A DNA stretch of 64,000 bases from Talinum fruticosum (GCA_021018815.1 JAITYX010000032.1:4588001-4652000), one strand, 5' to 3'; counted from the stretch's first letter, positions 14,001 through 26,241 are shown. A program made the numbers and translations. Notes: generated from the letters alone by a model not told the origin.

Positions 14001-15508
14001 AATTGGAAACGGGCCATGATCGACGAATTTGATGCTCTTATTAAAAATAAGACATGGGAGTTAGTACCTCGTCCTTCTAATGTAAATGTCATTCGGTCTA
14101 TGTGGATTTTTAGGCATAAAAAGAATTCCGATGGTTCTTTTGAGCGGCACAAAGCCCGTCTTGTTGGTGATGGCAGGTCACAGGAAATTGGTGTTGATTA
14201 CATTGAGACTTTTAGCCCCCTCGTCAAACCGGCCATTATCGGGACGAGTTCTCAGCATTCCTCTCTCCAAATCTTGGTCCATTCATTAGTTGGATGTCAA
14301 GAATGCTTTTTGCATGGGAACCTCGGTGAAACTGTCTATATGCATCAACCGCTTGGATTTCGTGACTCCAGCTATCCCGATCATGTCTGTCTCCTTCGGA
14401 AGTCATTATATGGTCTCAAGCAAGCTCCACGGGCCTGGTATCGGCGGTTTGCGGATTACGTCGCTAAGATTGGCTTTATCCATAGTCGGTCCGATCATTC
14501 CCTCTTCATCTATCGGAACGGCTCGGACTTGGCTTATATACTTCGTATGTAGACGACATCATTCTCACTACGTCCTCCGATCGTCTTCGACAAGTGCATT
14601 ATGGCCCTTCTTAGTTCCGAGTTTTCCATGAAAGATTTGGGTCCGTTAAGTTATTTTTGGGCATTGCTGTCACTCAACATGCCTCCGGTCTCTTTCGAGC
14701 CAACAGCGAGTATGCCCAGGACATTCTCCACCGTGCGAGAATGACCTCCTACAAACCTGCTCCTACACCTGTTGATACCAAAGGCAAACTCCCAGCTTCT
14801 GCCGATTCTCCCTACTCGGATCCTAAGCTGTACCGCAGTCTTGCCGGTGCCCTTCAAGTACCTCACATTTACACGACCCGACATATCTTATGTCTGTGCA
14901 ACAGGTTTGTCTTCATATGTACAATCCCATGCACGCTCATATGACTTCACCGAAACGCATCCTACGGTACCTTCAGTGGCACTCTTACTTTTGGCCTTCA
15001 CCTATATCGCTCCTTCTTATCCGATCTTCGTTCATACACCGATGCCGATTGGGGTGGATGTCCCGATACTCGTCGTTCGACATCCGGCTATTGTGTCTTT
15101 TTGGGTGACAATCTCATTTCATGGTCCTCCAAACGCCAATCTACTCTTTCCGGATCCAGTGCAGAAGCTGAATATCGTGGTGTTGCTAATGTGGTTGCCG
15201 AATCCTGCTGGCTTCGTAATCTCCTTCTTGAGCTTCATTGTCCCATTCCTAAAGTTACTCTCGTCTATTGTGACAATATCGGTGCCATATACCTTTCGGT
15301 AATCCTGTTCAATATCAACGCACTAAACACATTGAAATGGACATACACTTTGTTCGCGAAAAAGTAGCACGTGGTCGGGTTCGGGTTCTCCATGTCCCCT
15401 CTCGTTATCAAATTGCGGATATCTTTACCAAAGGACTTCCACGTGTTTTATTTACGGATTTCGGGGACAGTCTCGGCGTTCGGCAACCTCCCGCTTCCAC
15501 TGCAGGGG
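11010..15508 (+). pseudogene. Copia gag-pol internal region, multiply frameshifted
   Basis: Plus-strand reading in successive frames gives recognisable Gag, aspartic protease, integrase, reverse transcriptase and RNase H segments. Examples are WYMDTGATSHM for protease, the integrase core with CDNGREF and AERQIRTINN, KSLYGLKQAPRAWY in RT, and AEAEYRGVA in RNase H. No single frame spans more than one or two domains. Breaks occur between gag and protease, inside integrase, within RT around 14540 and in RNase H around 15300. A short purine tract precedes the right LTR near 15500. This is a dead copy, and nothing suggests domestication for a host function. Confidence 0.9.
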
Positions 15509-15510
15509 TG

Positions 15511-15674
15511 TATTAGATATAATTATGGAAATGATTTTATTCTTGTATTATTCCTTCCATTAGTTTAGGATATTGTAAATATCCTTCCCTTGATTTTAGC
15601 CTAAATTATCTCTTGTACTTTGTATAAATATCATTGTATCATCATCAATGAAGGCAACCGATTACATTATATCA
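15511..15674 (+). repeat. Right (3') LTR of the copia element
   Basis: 164 bp, preceded by TG at 15509-15510 and ending in TATCA. It is about 97% identical to the left LTR, which implies a fairly recent insertion. It directly abuts the target-site duplication of the neighbouring LINE. Confidence 0.93.
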
Positions 15675-15689
15675 AACGGAACCAATGGC

Positions 15690-18600
15690 GAAGCTCCATC
15701 CGAACCCTAACCCTAAGGGCGGCTGTGAGGTTTTTCTTGCTCCCGATTTCCCCGTGGAGCGGTGTTTGCTTCGTGTTTAGCCTCCCCAGTAGGCTTGTGA
15801 TTGTCTCGTGACTCTCTGTTCCCTCGGTTTCGGGGCTGGTGTGGCGCTCGGCGTCTTCCCTGTGTGCGGGTTGCCCAACGACTCTTGACTTGCTCGGACC
15901 CCATCCTTCCGTAAACCATGGAGGAAAAATTGGTGTCGATTGGCGTCGATTGAAATTAACGACGGAAGAAGAAGAGGAAGTAGAGTTTGTGGAGGAAGTC
16001 TCTGCAGAAAGAAGGAAGAAATAGAACTTAGCCTTTTAGGCAAATTGATGACCCGAACAATGTCAATATCCGAGTGCTCCGAGCGTAATGCGGAACATAT
16101 GGAAGCCCGCGAAGGGGCTTGTTCTCTCGAGAGCTGGACAACCGAGTCCTTCGTTTCGGTTCTTCTCGAAGAAGGACAAAGACTTTGCCCTAAACGAGGG
16201 ACCTTGGGCCTTCGACGGAAGCATTCTCGCTCCCGAGAAACCGGAAGGGGACCGAATCGCTTGCTGATATGGAATTCTATATAGCTAGGTTCCGGCTTAA
16301 AGCGTATGACGTCCCAGCCATCCGCCAAACAGACTTCCTTTGCGAAAATTCTGGGTGATAAAGTTGGAACCTTTGTGGACTGCGAAGCATCGAATGTGTA
16401 TGGGGTGAGTAAAGCTATGTGCTTCAAGGTAGATGTGGACATCGAAAACCCCTAAGAAGAGGTCTCATGGTGAAAGTGGATGGTAAGTCTATATGGATCC
16501 GTTTCAAATACCTTAAACTCCCGGACTTCATTACGGCCGTGGCTACTTGGGCCACACGCTAAAAGACTGTGATACGGTAGAAACCGACATCCCCGAAGAG
16601 GAGCTGCAATATGGTGCCTGGTTGAGAGCGTCCCCATGAAGTCTAAGTGGAGGAATGCCGAGGCTGACCTTAAAGAAGAAAGACGCTTATTTAAAGCATT
16701 CCGGGATGGAAAGAAAGCCCCCACTGTCCAAAAACGATTAAGCTTTGACAAGTATGGGCGTGGTGGCCATCAATGGGACATGAAAGCCGAGGGTAATCAA
16801 GGTTCAAGTAGCATGGCGATCGAAAAGGACAATCATATGGAGATTAGTAGCGAGGTTTTCAAACGCAAACTAAGTGAAAAGAGGGATGGTGGAGGCCGTG
16901 AGAAAGTCGAGTTGTGGAGGACTCGTAACTATGAGTCAACTAATCACCAAGTTCGAGCGAAGGTTGCATTGCAACCCCGCCGAAGCAATGAATCTCCCGT
17001 GCATCAACTGCCGGGGCTTAGGCGAGACCCAGTGCAGCTTCGACCTTCGAGCTCGCTGCGTAGGTTATCGCCAAATTTGGTCTTCTTGTCGGAGACCAAA
17101 AAGAGTAAGTCGGAGATGGATGCTCTGGTGTCAAAATTAGGAGAGTTTCGGTGTGTGTCTGTGGATGCTAGGGGCCGTTCGGGTGGACTTGCTATCCTTT
17201 GGGACAAGGAGGTACAACTCTCTCTCTCTCTCTCTCATCACATCACATGGATGTCACGGTGCAATACAAGGGGAAGCTCAGCCTTGGCATTTTATCGGTG
17301 TTTACTGGTTGGTGCGAGGCAACGGAAAAATTACGTATCTGGAGCTATGATTTCATATTTGAAAACCCATTCAGACCTGCCTCGGCTTATTGGAGGGGAC
17401 TTAAACGAGGTCTTCTACCATGAGGAAAAGAAAGGAGGCCCCCGCAAATCGCAAAATCTTATCGACCAGCTTCCGAACGCTTTCCTCGACAACGAACTGC
17501 TTGACCTAGGCTTCACCTGGATATCCGTTTACGTGGAGTAATAACCAGCAAGGCGTGGGTATGGTTGAAGAACGTCCGGATAGGTATTGCGCTACGACGG
17601 AATGGTCTTTACTCTTCCCGGATGCAAAGGTTACTCACATAGATAGTGACCTTTCGGACTATCTACCCATAAGGTTATGCTGTAGAGCAAAGTTAATCAT
17701 ACAACGCCGGCGCCACAACCTTTTCCGGTTTGAAAATATGTGGGCTTTGGATGATTCTTGTCAAAGTGCTCGTGGAACCGGCTAGGCTATAGCTCCCTTG
17801 CAGATGAAGTGGAGAACCTTATAAGTAAGTTTAATGCTTGCGCTATTGGACTTACTGGACTGGAGCAGAATAAATTCGGAAGCATCAATACTCGAAATTG
17901 TAAAGCTCGAGCACAAGTCGAAGCTGGAAATTAACCCTAGCTCTAGAAGGAAAATTATGGCGGATTTACGCGAATGGAGACGCAAAGAAGAAATCCTCTC
18001 GCTGGCAGAGAGCACGGTCCGACTACCTAAAGTACGGTGAAGGTTTGCTCTGGGAGAGTCCGAGTCACCCTAGAGGGGGTGAATAGGGTGATGGAAAATT
18101 CTTTGCGAGAACACACACTTTTTGACAGAGAAGAGGCAAAGACAGATTCCGAGTCTAAGCACGGGGTCGGAAAATATTGGACTCGGAATGCAATGAATCG
18201 GAGTAAACAAGTACAAGCAGGGCTGTCCGAGTCTAGAATGAACTCGAAAGAGAACACAGAGATTTTACGTGGAAACCCTCCTGGGCAGAAAGCCACGGCC
18301 CGTGTCAATCCGGACACGAAGTCAAATCCACTATTTTGAGTCCACAAAATACCGTGAACCGATCGAACCCGAGTTGCTCCCTTGGACAACTCTATACAAG
18401 TTTTCCTAGACTCGAAGTTACCTTATCTCGATCTAGTAGTTCCTAGCCGAGATAACCCTTACAGACTAGGGACAACTAAGCCGAGTTAACCTTTACAGAC
18501 TTAGTCAAGGGACCTCACAAAGAATGTAAGAAGAGTTTGTAACTAAGTACAAGACCTTACAACTCGAAAGTAATGAATTACGAGTGGGAGTTGTAAGTTG

Positions 18601-21600
18601 AAGATTGAAAGTAAATACAATAACGTTGATCAAGTAAGTGTATTGACAATATATTCGACAACCTTCAAGTCTTGTGAAGTGGCTTCTTTTATAGAAGACC
18701 AGGCAGAGTAGCCGTTATCTTCATCTCGCTGACCGAGAGTCCTCTATGACCGTTGTGAAAGGCTTTCGAGTCACTCGAAAGTATCCGTTGAAATATGGAC
18801 GTTGGACAACGGTTTAACTCTCTTGGAAGTCCCAAAACCATCGGTTGTGTCTTGATAAATGTGGTGAAACCCACCGTTAAGCTTGGCGTTCCAGCTTTCC
18901 GGATATGGAAGCGGACGGCTTCGACACAATCTTCCGAGACTAAAGCGAGGAAGGTGAAAAACCATATCTCGCTGGTGATTTGACGTTCGAGCTCGGCTAC
19001 TTTTGTAGTTTGAAAAGATATCCTCGATTGAATAACCTACAAAAGTAAAACACCTTCGGTTCTCAAAGTATAAAATACTTTGGTCCAAGGTTAGACACGA
19101 GATAACAAAATAATTTTGAAAAATTATGCAATTGATTATCCGAGTCGAAAAGAAATGGAATTTTCCGAGTCTAATATCCATGATACTCGGAATTCCATAT
19201 GACTTAGTCTTGAGTAAAGAACCACGTTCTATAGCGAATATCGAGTGGGAAAGAACTTGATATAGACTAAGCATGAAATGAACTATGAATGCCGACTATG
19301 CAAACAATAGAGTAAATAACCACAAGTCGATTCTCGAGTGAGAAACAAGTGGAATGCTTGGTATATTCAAAGTGCGATTAATCCGAGTGAGAGTGGACTC
19401 GGAATAAAGAACCAGCTTTCGAGTCGCTAACCGACAAGCGATGAAAGAGATATGTGAAGGCCGAATCGCATAGAGAAGATACTATTTAACTCAAGTAAGT
19501 TTCTAAGACACGAGAGAATGCCTTGGAATCAAAACTCTATATGAATGACATCGTTATACCCGATTCCTTTTGCATGACTCGGAAAGATATAGAGCAAGTG
19601 TCCGAGTCTTCATACGGGGATGCGAATACGAGATGGTTCCATTCTAGAGCTACAATGAGACGCTCCCGGAATCGAATTAACAGACTTGCTGAATGAAGAG
19701 GGTATGGAATGTGATGAGTCCGAGCGGATGGGTAATATTGTGGTCCAATATTTCTCTTCACTATTCACTACTAATGGGCCTCGTGACATGCAACGAACCC
19801 TAGAATGCATCACCCCCGGGTTACCGACGCTATGAATGATATCCTATGCGCCCTTACTCAGCCTACTGAAGTCGAACAAGCTCTTAAACAGATGCACCCA
19901 CACAAAGCTCCAGTGTCCGGATGGGTTGAACCGTTTTTCTTTCAAAAATTCTGGGAGTAATTGGGGAAGATGTCTCGAGAGCTGTGATTGCAATTCTTAA
20001 TGGTCATGACATCCCTCCAAGGTTAAATCATACGAATGTGACGCTAATACCCAAAAAATCTAACCCGACTTCAATGGGTGACTTTCGGCCGATTAGTCTA
20101 TGCAACGTTGCCTACAAACTTGTGACAAAGGTTATAGCTAATCGGCTCAAAGGCCTACATCACAAGTATCATCTCGGACTCGCAGAGCACCTTCACACCA
20201 GGGAGACTTATGTCGGATAATATCTTAGTGGCGTATGAGATGTATCACGATATGCATAGGGATCGAGAGTGGGTGGCAATATGGCCATTAAATTAGATAT
20301 GGCTAAGGCTTACGATCGAGTCGAGTGGAACTATTTGGAAAACGTTATGCTCGGATTGGGTTTTCGAAGTGATTGGGTTATGTTGGTTATGAAATGTATG
20401 CGTACGGCCTCCTTCTCCTTCCTGGTCAACGGCGTTCCTACGGGTCACGTTATTCCAAGTAGAGGCCTACGATAGGGTGACCCTCTGTCGCCCTACTTAT
20501 TCCTCGTTTGCTTCGGAAGGTCTCTCGGGTCTTCTTAGAAAGGCCACGGAGGAAGGAACTATTCACGGCATCCAGTGTGTGAGGGGGCTCCTACGATTTC
20601 CCACCTTTTCTTTGCAGATGATACACTTATCTTTTGTGGTGCGAATGAGTCCGAAGTCTGTAGCCGTGAAAGAAGTGCTTCATACCTATGAAAGGGCCTT
20701 GGGTCAAATGGTTAATTTCTCTAAAACAACGGTGACTTTCAGCAAAGGGGTTAGGCCGGAACATCGGAGTCGTATTGTCCACACCCTGGATATACGTGAA
20801 GTTATCTCTAGAGAGAAATACCTGGGCCTACCTATGTTCGTGGGCAAATCTAGGAAGAAGCCATTCTTGTTTTTACTTGACCGCATCAAGCAAAGGATGG
20901 GCGGATGGATGGACAAACTTGTCTCTTGGGCGGGACGGGAGGTGCTAATAAAGGTCGTTGCCCAAGCTATCTCGACATTTGCTATGAGTGTCTTTAAGTT
21001 CCCAAAAGAGATATGCAATTCCATTCAATCCGAGATTAATCGCTTCGGTGGGGTCACAAGAACGGAGAAAGAAAGGTCCACTGGCTCGGTGGAGATAAGT
21101 TGCGCCGGCCTAAATCGGATGGGGGTTAAACCTCCGGGACATTGAAGCTTTTAACGATGCCCTCCTAGCTAAACAAATCTGGCGGTTAATCCACAATCGG
21201 TCGTCCTTGGTGGCTCGGTTGATCAAAGCTAAATATCACCCACTTACGGACATTCTTCATGCCGACTTAGGCCTTCGGCCGAGCTTTACGTGGCGCAGTC
21301 TATGGAACATGAGATCCGTGATCATCCAGGGGTCCGGATGGCTAATCGGAAACGGCAAATCGGTGGATATTTGGGAGGACAGATGGGTCCCCGTCCGTAC
21401 TCTTTCAAGATTATTTCACCGAAACCCGACCTCCCTACCGTCTCTAAGGTTAGCGACCTTATCGATGTTCCTAATTCCTGCTGGAATAATCAGCTTATCC
21501 GTGACATATTGTTACCTTATGATGCCGATACTATATTAGGAATGCCTTTGTGCCATGCTTGGCCCAATGATAAATTTGTGTGGCATTTTACTACAACCGG

Positions 21601-22682
21601 GGATTTCTCGGTGAAATCCGCTTACCAAATGCTTATGAAGGTAAGAGAAATCCAAGAGGGCTCTCCCTCTTCCGTGGATCGAAGGTGTGGAAAGTGATCC
21701 GGAACTTAAATGTCCCACCTAGAATCCGTGTCTTTGCTTGGAGGCTTTGCCACAATATCCTGCCGACTCTTGCTAATATTGGCCACCACATCCATCTCGT
21801 AGATATATCCCGCCCTATCTGCAGTCCACTGCGAAGGGACAAACCTTCATACTCTCTTAGAGTGTCCATTTGCAGTAAAAATTTGGGAGAGTAGTCCCAT
21901 TGATCCAAAGTACCGGGTGGAAACTTCGTGGCTATCGGGGATTGTATTGAATTGGCGGCAGATGGAATGGGGAGGGAGGAATTGGGTTCTTTTGTCGCCA
22001 TCCTATGGGAAGTGTGGAATGCTAGGAACCGTTTTCTCTTTGGCAAAGCAGATAGAAACTTGTCCACCCTCCGGGAGAGAGCTACTTCTTTTGTTCGGAG
22101 TTTTGCGAAGCTCGTGACCAGGTGAGTGTACCTACTCCGTCTAGCCATGCTCATCATCCGTGGCAGCCGCCTACTCGCTGGGCTGGTGAAGCTTAATTTT
22201 GATGGAGGACAGATGGGGGATGATTGCTGGGGATGGGGAGCGGTATTACGAAATCGGATGGAAATATCATATGGGCCGGCTCTAAGCAAGGTACAAACTT
22301 TGGTGGGCCTCGAACTTGAGGAAGCCGGGCGTGTCTCTTTGGGCTAAAAGTTGCTAAAGATGCCGGGTTTAGAAGTTTAATCGTGGAAGGTGACTGTTTA
22401 ACACTCATCCGTAAGCTCACAAAAAGCAAGTCCCAAATAATACTATTGGTTTCTTCATCGGTGAAATCTTAGATCTTGTTACTTCTTTGGACTTTATTTC
22501 TTGGTCTTTTGTCCACAGAGGGGGAACAAGGTTGCACATGAGCTAACCCATTTGCAACCCTTTAGTCTTGATAGCAGGGTGTGGTTTAATGATGCTCCGA
22601 AGCAGTTGTTTCTCGAGCATCGGAGGACATGTATGCTATGATTGATTCTTAATTAATATAACCACCCCTCCCTCTTCTTATC
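15690..22682 (+). pseudogene. LINE ORF1/ORF2 remnants (endonuclease, reverse transcriptase, RNase H)
   Basis: The first reading frame opens with an ATG at 15685 that straddles the target-site duplication and closes near 15777. Later segments lie in all three plus frames. The longest open stretch, about 16636-17541, runs from the linker into the endonuclease domain. RT motifs are split between 19984-20220, 20269-20475 and 20477-21145. The expected FADD-type catalytic block lies near 20620 but is shifted in frame. The order endonuclease, RT, zf-RVT, RNase H is typical of plant L1 lineages. Removing the solo LTR and one TACGG copy makes the frame continuous across 18037/19618, which proves secondary insertion. 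Confidence 0.88.
18033..19617. mobile_element. Solo LTR nested in the LINE (element 18038-19612)
   Basis: A 1575-bp block begins TGAAG and ends CTTCA, so it has the TG..CA ends of an LTR with a 5-bp perfect inverted terminus. It is flanked by a perfect 5-bp duplication, TACGG, at 18033-18037 and 19613-19617. The block holds no RT, integrase or gag coding and no second LTR copy, so it is best read as a solo LTR left by recombination. It splits the LINE codons for ...YLKYG / DANTRWFH. CCGAGT and its complement ACTCGG recur about 15 times across it. Confidence 0.85.
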
Positions 22683-22708
22683 AAAAAAAAAAAAAACAGA
22701 ACCAATGG

Positions 22709-22988
22709 CATTTAGAAAACTATCCAGATTCGATCTTCAAATTTTTTCTTCTTTTGGTGTATATACTAGCTAGAAGCCCAAAGCGCCATGGATAAAAAAA
22801 AATGGTGAAAAATAAAAAAGAGCGAAGGGCAACTTGTAGACTTTAATACTAGTATTTCATCGATTTGACAGCTAATCTTGGTTTACACTTAGGTTGTTGA
22901 CTTCTGCCATTCATCTTGCCTCAGTTGTTTTCGTTCTGGTTTGATGTCTTTTTACTCTCTCTCTCTCTCTCTCTCTCTCTCGTATGCT
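22709..22988 (+). promoter_or_regulatory. Upstream region of the F-box gene, with CT tract
   Basis: 280 bp between the LINE target-site copy and the F-box start codon. A CT microsatellite at 22956-22980 sits immediately before the start codon, as in many plant 5' leaders. No TATA box is clear. Confidence 0.5.
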
Positions 22989-25900
22989 ATGGAGGACTGT
23001 GGTGATTTTGTAAGAAGACTTGGGAAAGGACTGTCAATAAAGGTGCTTCTTTGTTTGGGAGACCCTGCTGATCTTGTCAGAGTTTCTGCTGTTTCTAAAT
23101 CTTGGCATCAATTTGGTAACATTTCATTTTTCTTTTTGTCAATTTGATTGTTTCTTATTTTTTGTTTTTTTGGTGATACCCCTCTTCTCCTATCGAAAGT
23201 TGCTCAATTTGGGTTTCATTGAAGTCATGAATTAGTTGCCTATATCAATACTTACTGATGTTCAATAACTGTTATGGTTACTGGCTTACTGCAACATAAG
23301 TGGTACATGTATATACACCAAGACAATTGATTGAACCAATTAGGTCCGAGGTTTGATTCCCCTCCCCATTGTATTGTAATGTGCCTTTGTGATTCATTTA
23401 GACAAAAAAAAAAAAATAAATTGATTGAGGCATTTTCTCTCTTTGAGATGGCCATTTTTTGTTCTTACATAGATCTAGCAACACATGTCATTGACATTGG
23501 GTAACAACAGAACCACACAAGTAAAAGTAAGACAGTTGTTTCATTTTGGATTTAGGTGATATTGGTTACAACAGTTTATACAAAAAAATCACATATGGAT
23601 CCACTGTGGTTTGTTAAAATAATTTATAAAACCTATAATTGTAGATAAATAATTATTGAACATTTAAGGTTTGGTTAAATATTACGGGACCTAATTTCAG
23701 AGATAAATTTTAATTTATGGTTAAAAATGTAGCATGACAGACGTAAATTATAAAATTTACCCCACTTTTTACAATCCAACCCAAGCATATGTGGGGTTAA
23801 TTTTGTACTTTATACCTACCATGTTACACTTTTAACTGAAAATTAAAGTTTCCATAAATTATTTTAACTTCCATAACAAATGATCAAATGTCGGTATTTG
23901 GTCAAACTCATTTTGGGTCACGACAATTGACCTTTATTATTTTTATTTAGGTAAGCACCATTATTACAGGTTAGACTGAGGCAAACTTTATGTGGCTCGT
24001 GCTATTTTGTGTATGAGGTGTTGTTAGATCAAGCTATATTCAGGTCAGCTCGGTTCTAGGTTGGGTAATTTTGGATCAGGCTGAAACTAAATACATTTTC
24101 TGATTAATATAAGTTGTGTTTCAAATCTTTTAAGCTTGTAATTAGGTATTGCATTTGGTTTGGATTTGGAGAGTCCAACTCCACGAGACTTGAAAGATCA
24201 ACTATAGTTTAGAAATGGTTTTGAATCTGACTTAAATATCTGCTGATGTCTCAACTTCCGCTGAAAATTTGTGCAGTGATAAAAATGGACTTGGCAAGAA
24301 GCTTTGCATCAAGATCTGTCCAGAAGTAAACAGTATTGCTGACATTATCGAAACAAGCAGCAATTCAGAAACTGCAGGATCCAAATCTCATGTTCTCAAG
24401 ATCACAAAAATGGAGGAGAAGGAACACAGAGTGTATGCCAATTTGGCTCGCTCTGTGACTTCATTCCAGACAGAAACTTTCATGATTTCAGCCTCCATAA
24501 GTGCATCGAGTACTGACAATTATCCAGAGGAATGCATTGAGAACACCATGGAGCCAAGAGATAGAGTCGGAAGGAGACCATCATATTGGTCTAGTAAAGG
24601 AGAGATTGACTCAGAAATTCCTGAGACCTTAATCTATAAGCTGGTTTCAAACTTATGTGTCATCTCAGAAATCCATCTACAACCCTTTGAAGGTAACACT
24701 TGCTATTAATCACGGCTAGTAGAGGTCCGTGGATCAGAACTAGAATACTAGATAAGACAATCCATATTTCCCCTATACTTCAATTGCATCAAAGAAATAA
24801 CCCCCTACCCCCGGGAAAAAAGTGATCCATACCATATGTCCATACTGTACCGTACCATATATACCATATGTTTAAATGTGCTTAGTGTCTATGAATGAGC
24901 AACTTTGATTTAGTTCCTTCTTACCAGTTGCTGAAAAATTGCCAGTAGGACAGTTTTAGCTTTCTTGGAAATGGACATAAATTAATGAAAGATTTAGAAA
25001 TTAGAACCATCTTTAATAGGAAGGTTCTTAACATGGTTGTATACTTGTATGCATGCAATTGTCTCAGCATTCTTTCAGCCTGGGCATCCTATTTATTCTG
25101 CAAAGGCTGTGAGGTTTAGAGCAGGTTATCTGAAATCTCCCCTTGAAGCCGAGAGAATTACTGAGTCCACTTCTGGTCAAGGTTTTTCTGATGACATGTT
25201 TGTATGGACTTATATCTCACCCAAATATCCGATGGTGCAGGTGATCTTGCTCATCTCCTTCAATTTTTTGTTTTACGTATAAGAGTGTTCTTTCTTAATT
25301 TAAGAGACAACGAAATAAGTTAGTTTATTTCCACTCAAAAACTAAAGAAAAGTTAGTTTAGTGCAGTTTCTAGTCTTTGATTAAATGTTATCTACAGTGT
25401 AGTCCCCCCTCCCCCGCGGTACCCTAACGATACTCTGCTTAGGGGAATGTCGGGATATTTGTCCTTGTGAAGCGACCAAGAAAAATTCGTTGTATTGTAA
25501 TGCCATTCAAAACAACCTATGAACACAGGAGGCCAACCTGCAAAAGTTCAAGCTAGAAAAACCAGCTCTTTGCATTGGAGGCATCCTGAAGATAGAGCTA
25601 CTTGGGAGAGTTCAGAAACAAGAGATGGATGATTTGTACTACATATGGTGAGATCTCTGACACTTTTTCAAAATCATTATGCTTCGGGTTTCATATTATG
25701 CTGTGAGATAATGCATTACATGCTTGTGATTTATGCTTTGCCTTAGAAAAAATGAAGTGTTTTCACCACAAGTTCGACAAATAGATTGTCAACAGAAGCA
25801 TTTGAAACAAAGAAAAAAAGAGGAAGGAACTAAAGATATAAGGCCTTGTTCGACATTTTAGCATACTACATACACACCTGGCGTGGCATCCAATCAAAGA

Positions 25901-26241
25901 AAGTAATTCAATGAAACCAGTTTTTAACCAATTATGTCAGATGTAAATGTAAAACGCTACAAAAAATAGGTTTATTAGTATGAAATGTGATTGGGATAAT
26001 TGGTTTAGAACTAGCTAATTTCTCTTTTCGTTTGCATTGTGTCGATCATGTTTCGTCTTGAACCATAACTTCTCAAACTGATCTTTTGGGGATCAATTGC
26101 AGCATGTCTTACGTTCGAGCTCTAGGGTGGCCTCTCGGTCCAGCCCTCGACATTGAAATCCTCAATCAACCAGGGCGGTGTTGCTTGAAGTATTGCTGTG
26201 AAGCCGGTGATTCCTTGTCCAACAAAAACCAAGTATCCTAG
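22989..26241 (+). CDS. F-box protein, At4g00755-like; single-base shift in exon 2
   Basis: Probable substrate adaptor of an SCF ubiquitin ligase. Exons: 22989-23115, 24277-24692, 25068-25240, 25529-25647, 26103-26241. Exon 1 encodes the F-box (IKVLLCLGDPADLVRVSAVS). Later exons carry conserved At4g00755 blocks such as GHPIYSAKAVRFRAGY and YVRALGWPLGP. Exons 2-5 join in matching phases and end at TAG. Exon 1 ends with one base of a codon, but exon 2 then reads out of frame: the conserved NGL..KLC block needs one more A in the A5 run at about 24281. As written, translation stops soon after exon 1. An in-frame upstream ATG at 22944 also exists. I chose 22989 because it matches the usual family N-terminus. 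A sequencing error and a real mutation are both possible. Confidence 0.85.
23325..23427 (+). mobile_element. Short SINE-like retroposon in intron 1 of the F-box gene
   Basis: A 10-bp direct repeat, AATTGATTGA, at 23325-23334 and 23418-23427 flanks about 83 bp. The insert contains a pol III B-box-like GGTTTGATTCCC and ends in an A12 tail. It resembles 53858-53896, so it is probably a 5'-truncated tRNA-derived SINE. Confidence 0.6.

Larger units (their letters stand above)
10841..15679 (+). mobile_element. Ty1-copia LTR retrotransposon, full-structure but decayed
   Basis: Two 164-bp LTRs (10846-11009 and 15511-15674) bracket an internal region with domains in copia order. These are gag (about 11209-11810), protease (DTGATSH near 12210), the GAG-pre-integrase and integrase core (about 12600-13440), reverse transcriptase (about 13970-14600) and RNase H (about 15100-15450). 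A primer-binding site resembling initiator Met-tRNA (TGGTATCGAGCC) follows the left LTR at 11010. AACAG at 10841-10845 and AACGG at 15675-15679 are the probable 5-bp target-site duplication. The coding region is broken by several frameshifts, one inside the RT catalytic block where the YVDD codons lie in a different frame from the upstream part. It therefore cannot move by itself. Confidence 0.93.
15675..22708 (+). mobile_element. L1-type LINE (non-LTR retrotransposon) with target-site duplications
   Basis: The element is flanked by a 15-bp target-site duplication, AACGGAACCAATGGC at 15675-15689 and AACAGAACCAATGGC at 22694-22708 (one mismatch). It ends in a poly-A tail at about 22683-22695. 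Plus-strand segments show the plant L1 layout. There is a DUF4283-like region and zinc knuckle (GHTLKDCD, about 16290-16575) and an endonuclease (LVFLSETK near 17080, GGDLNEVF near 17400). Reverse transcriptase follows (FRPISLCNVAYK at about 20080, LDMAKAYDRVEW at about 20293), then a zf-RVT region near 21560 and a C-terminal RNase H (about 22190-22560). Many frameshifts and stops make it non-functional. A 1575-bp solo LTR interrupts it at 18038-19612. Confidence 0.92.

Noticed and set aside
15703..15716. CCCTAACCCTAA telomere-like repeat
   Set aside because: Only two units, at the LINE 5' end; not a telomeric array.
15777..16442. 221-codon minus-strand ORF
   Set aside because: Antisense to the LINE 5' region, which reads as LINE sequence on the plus strand.
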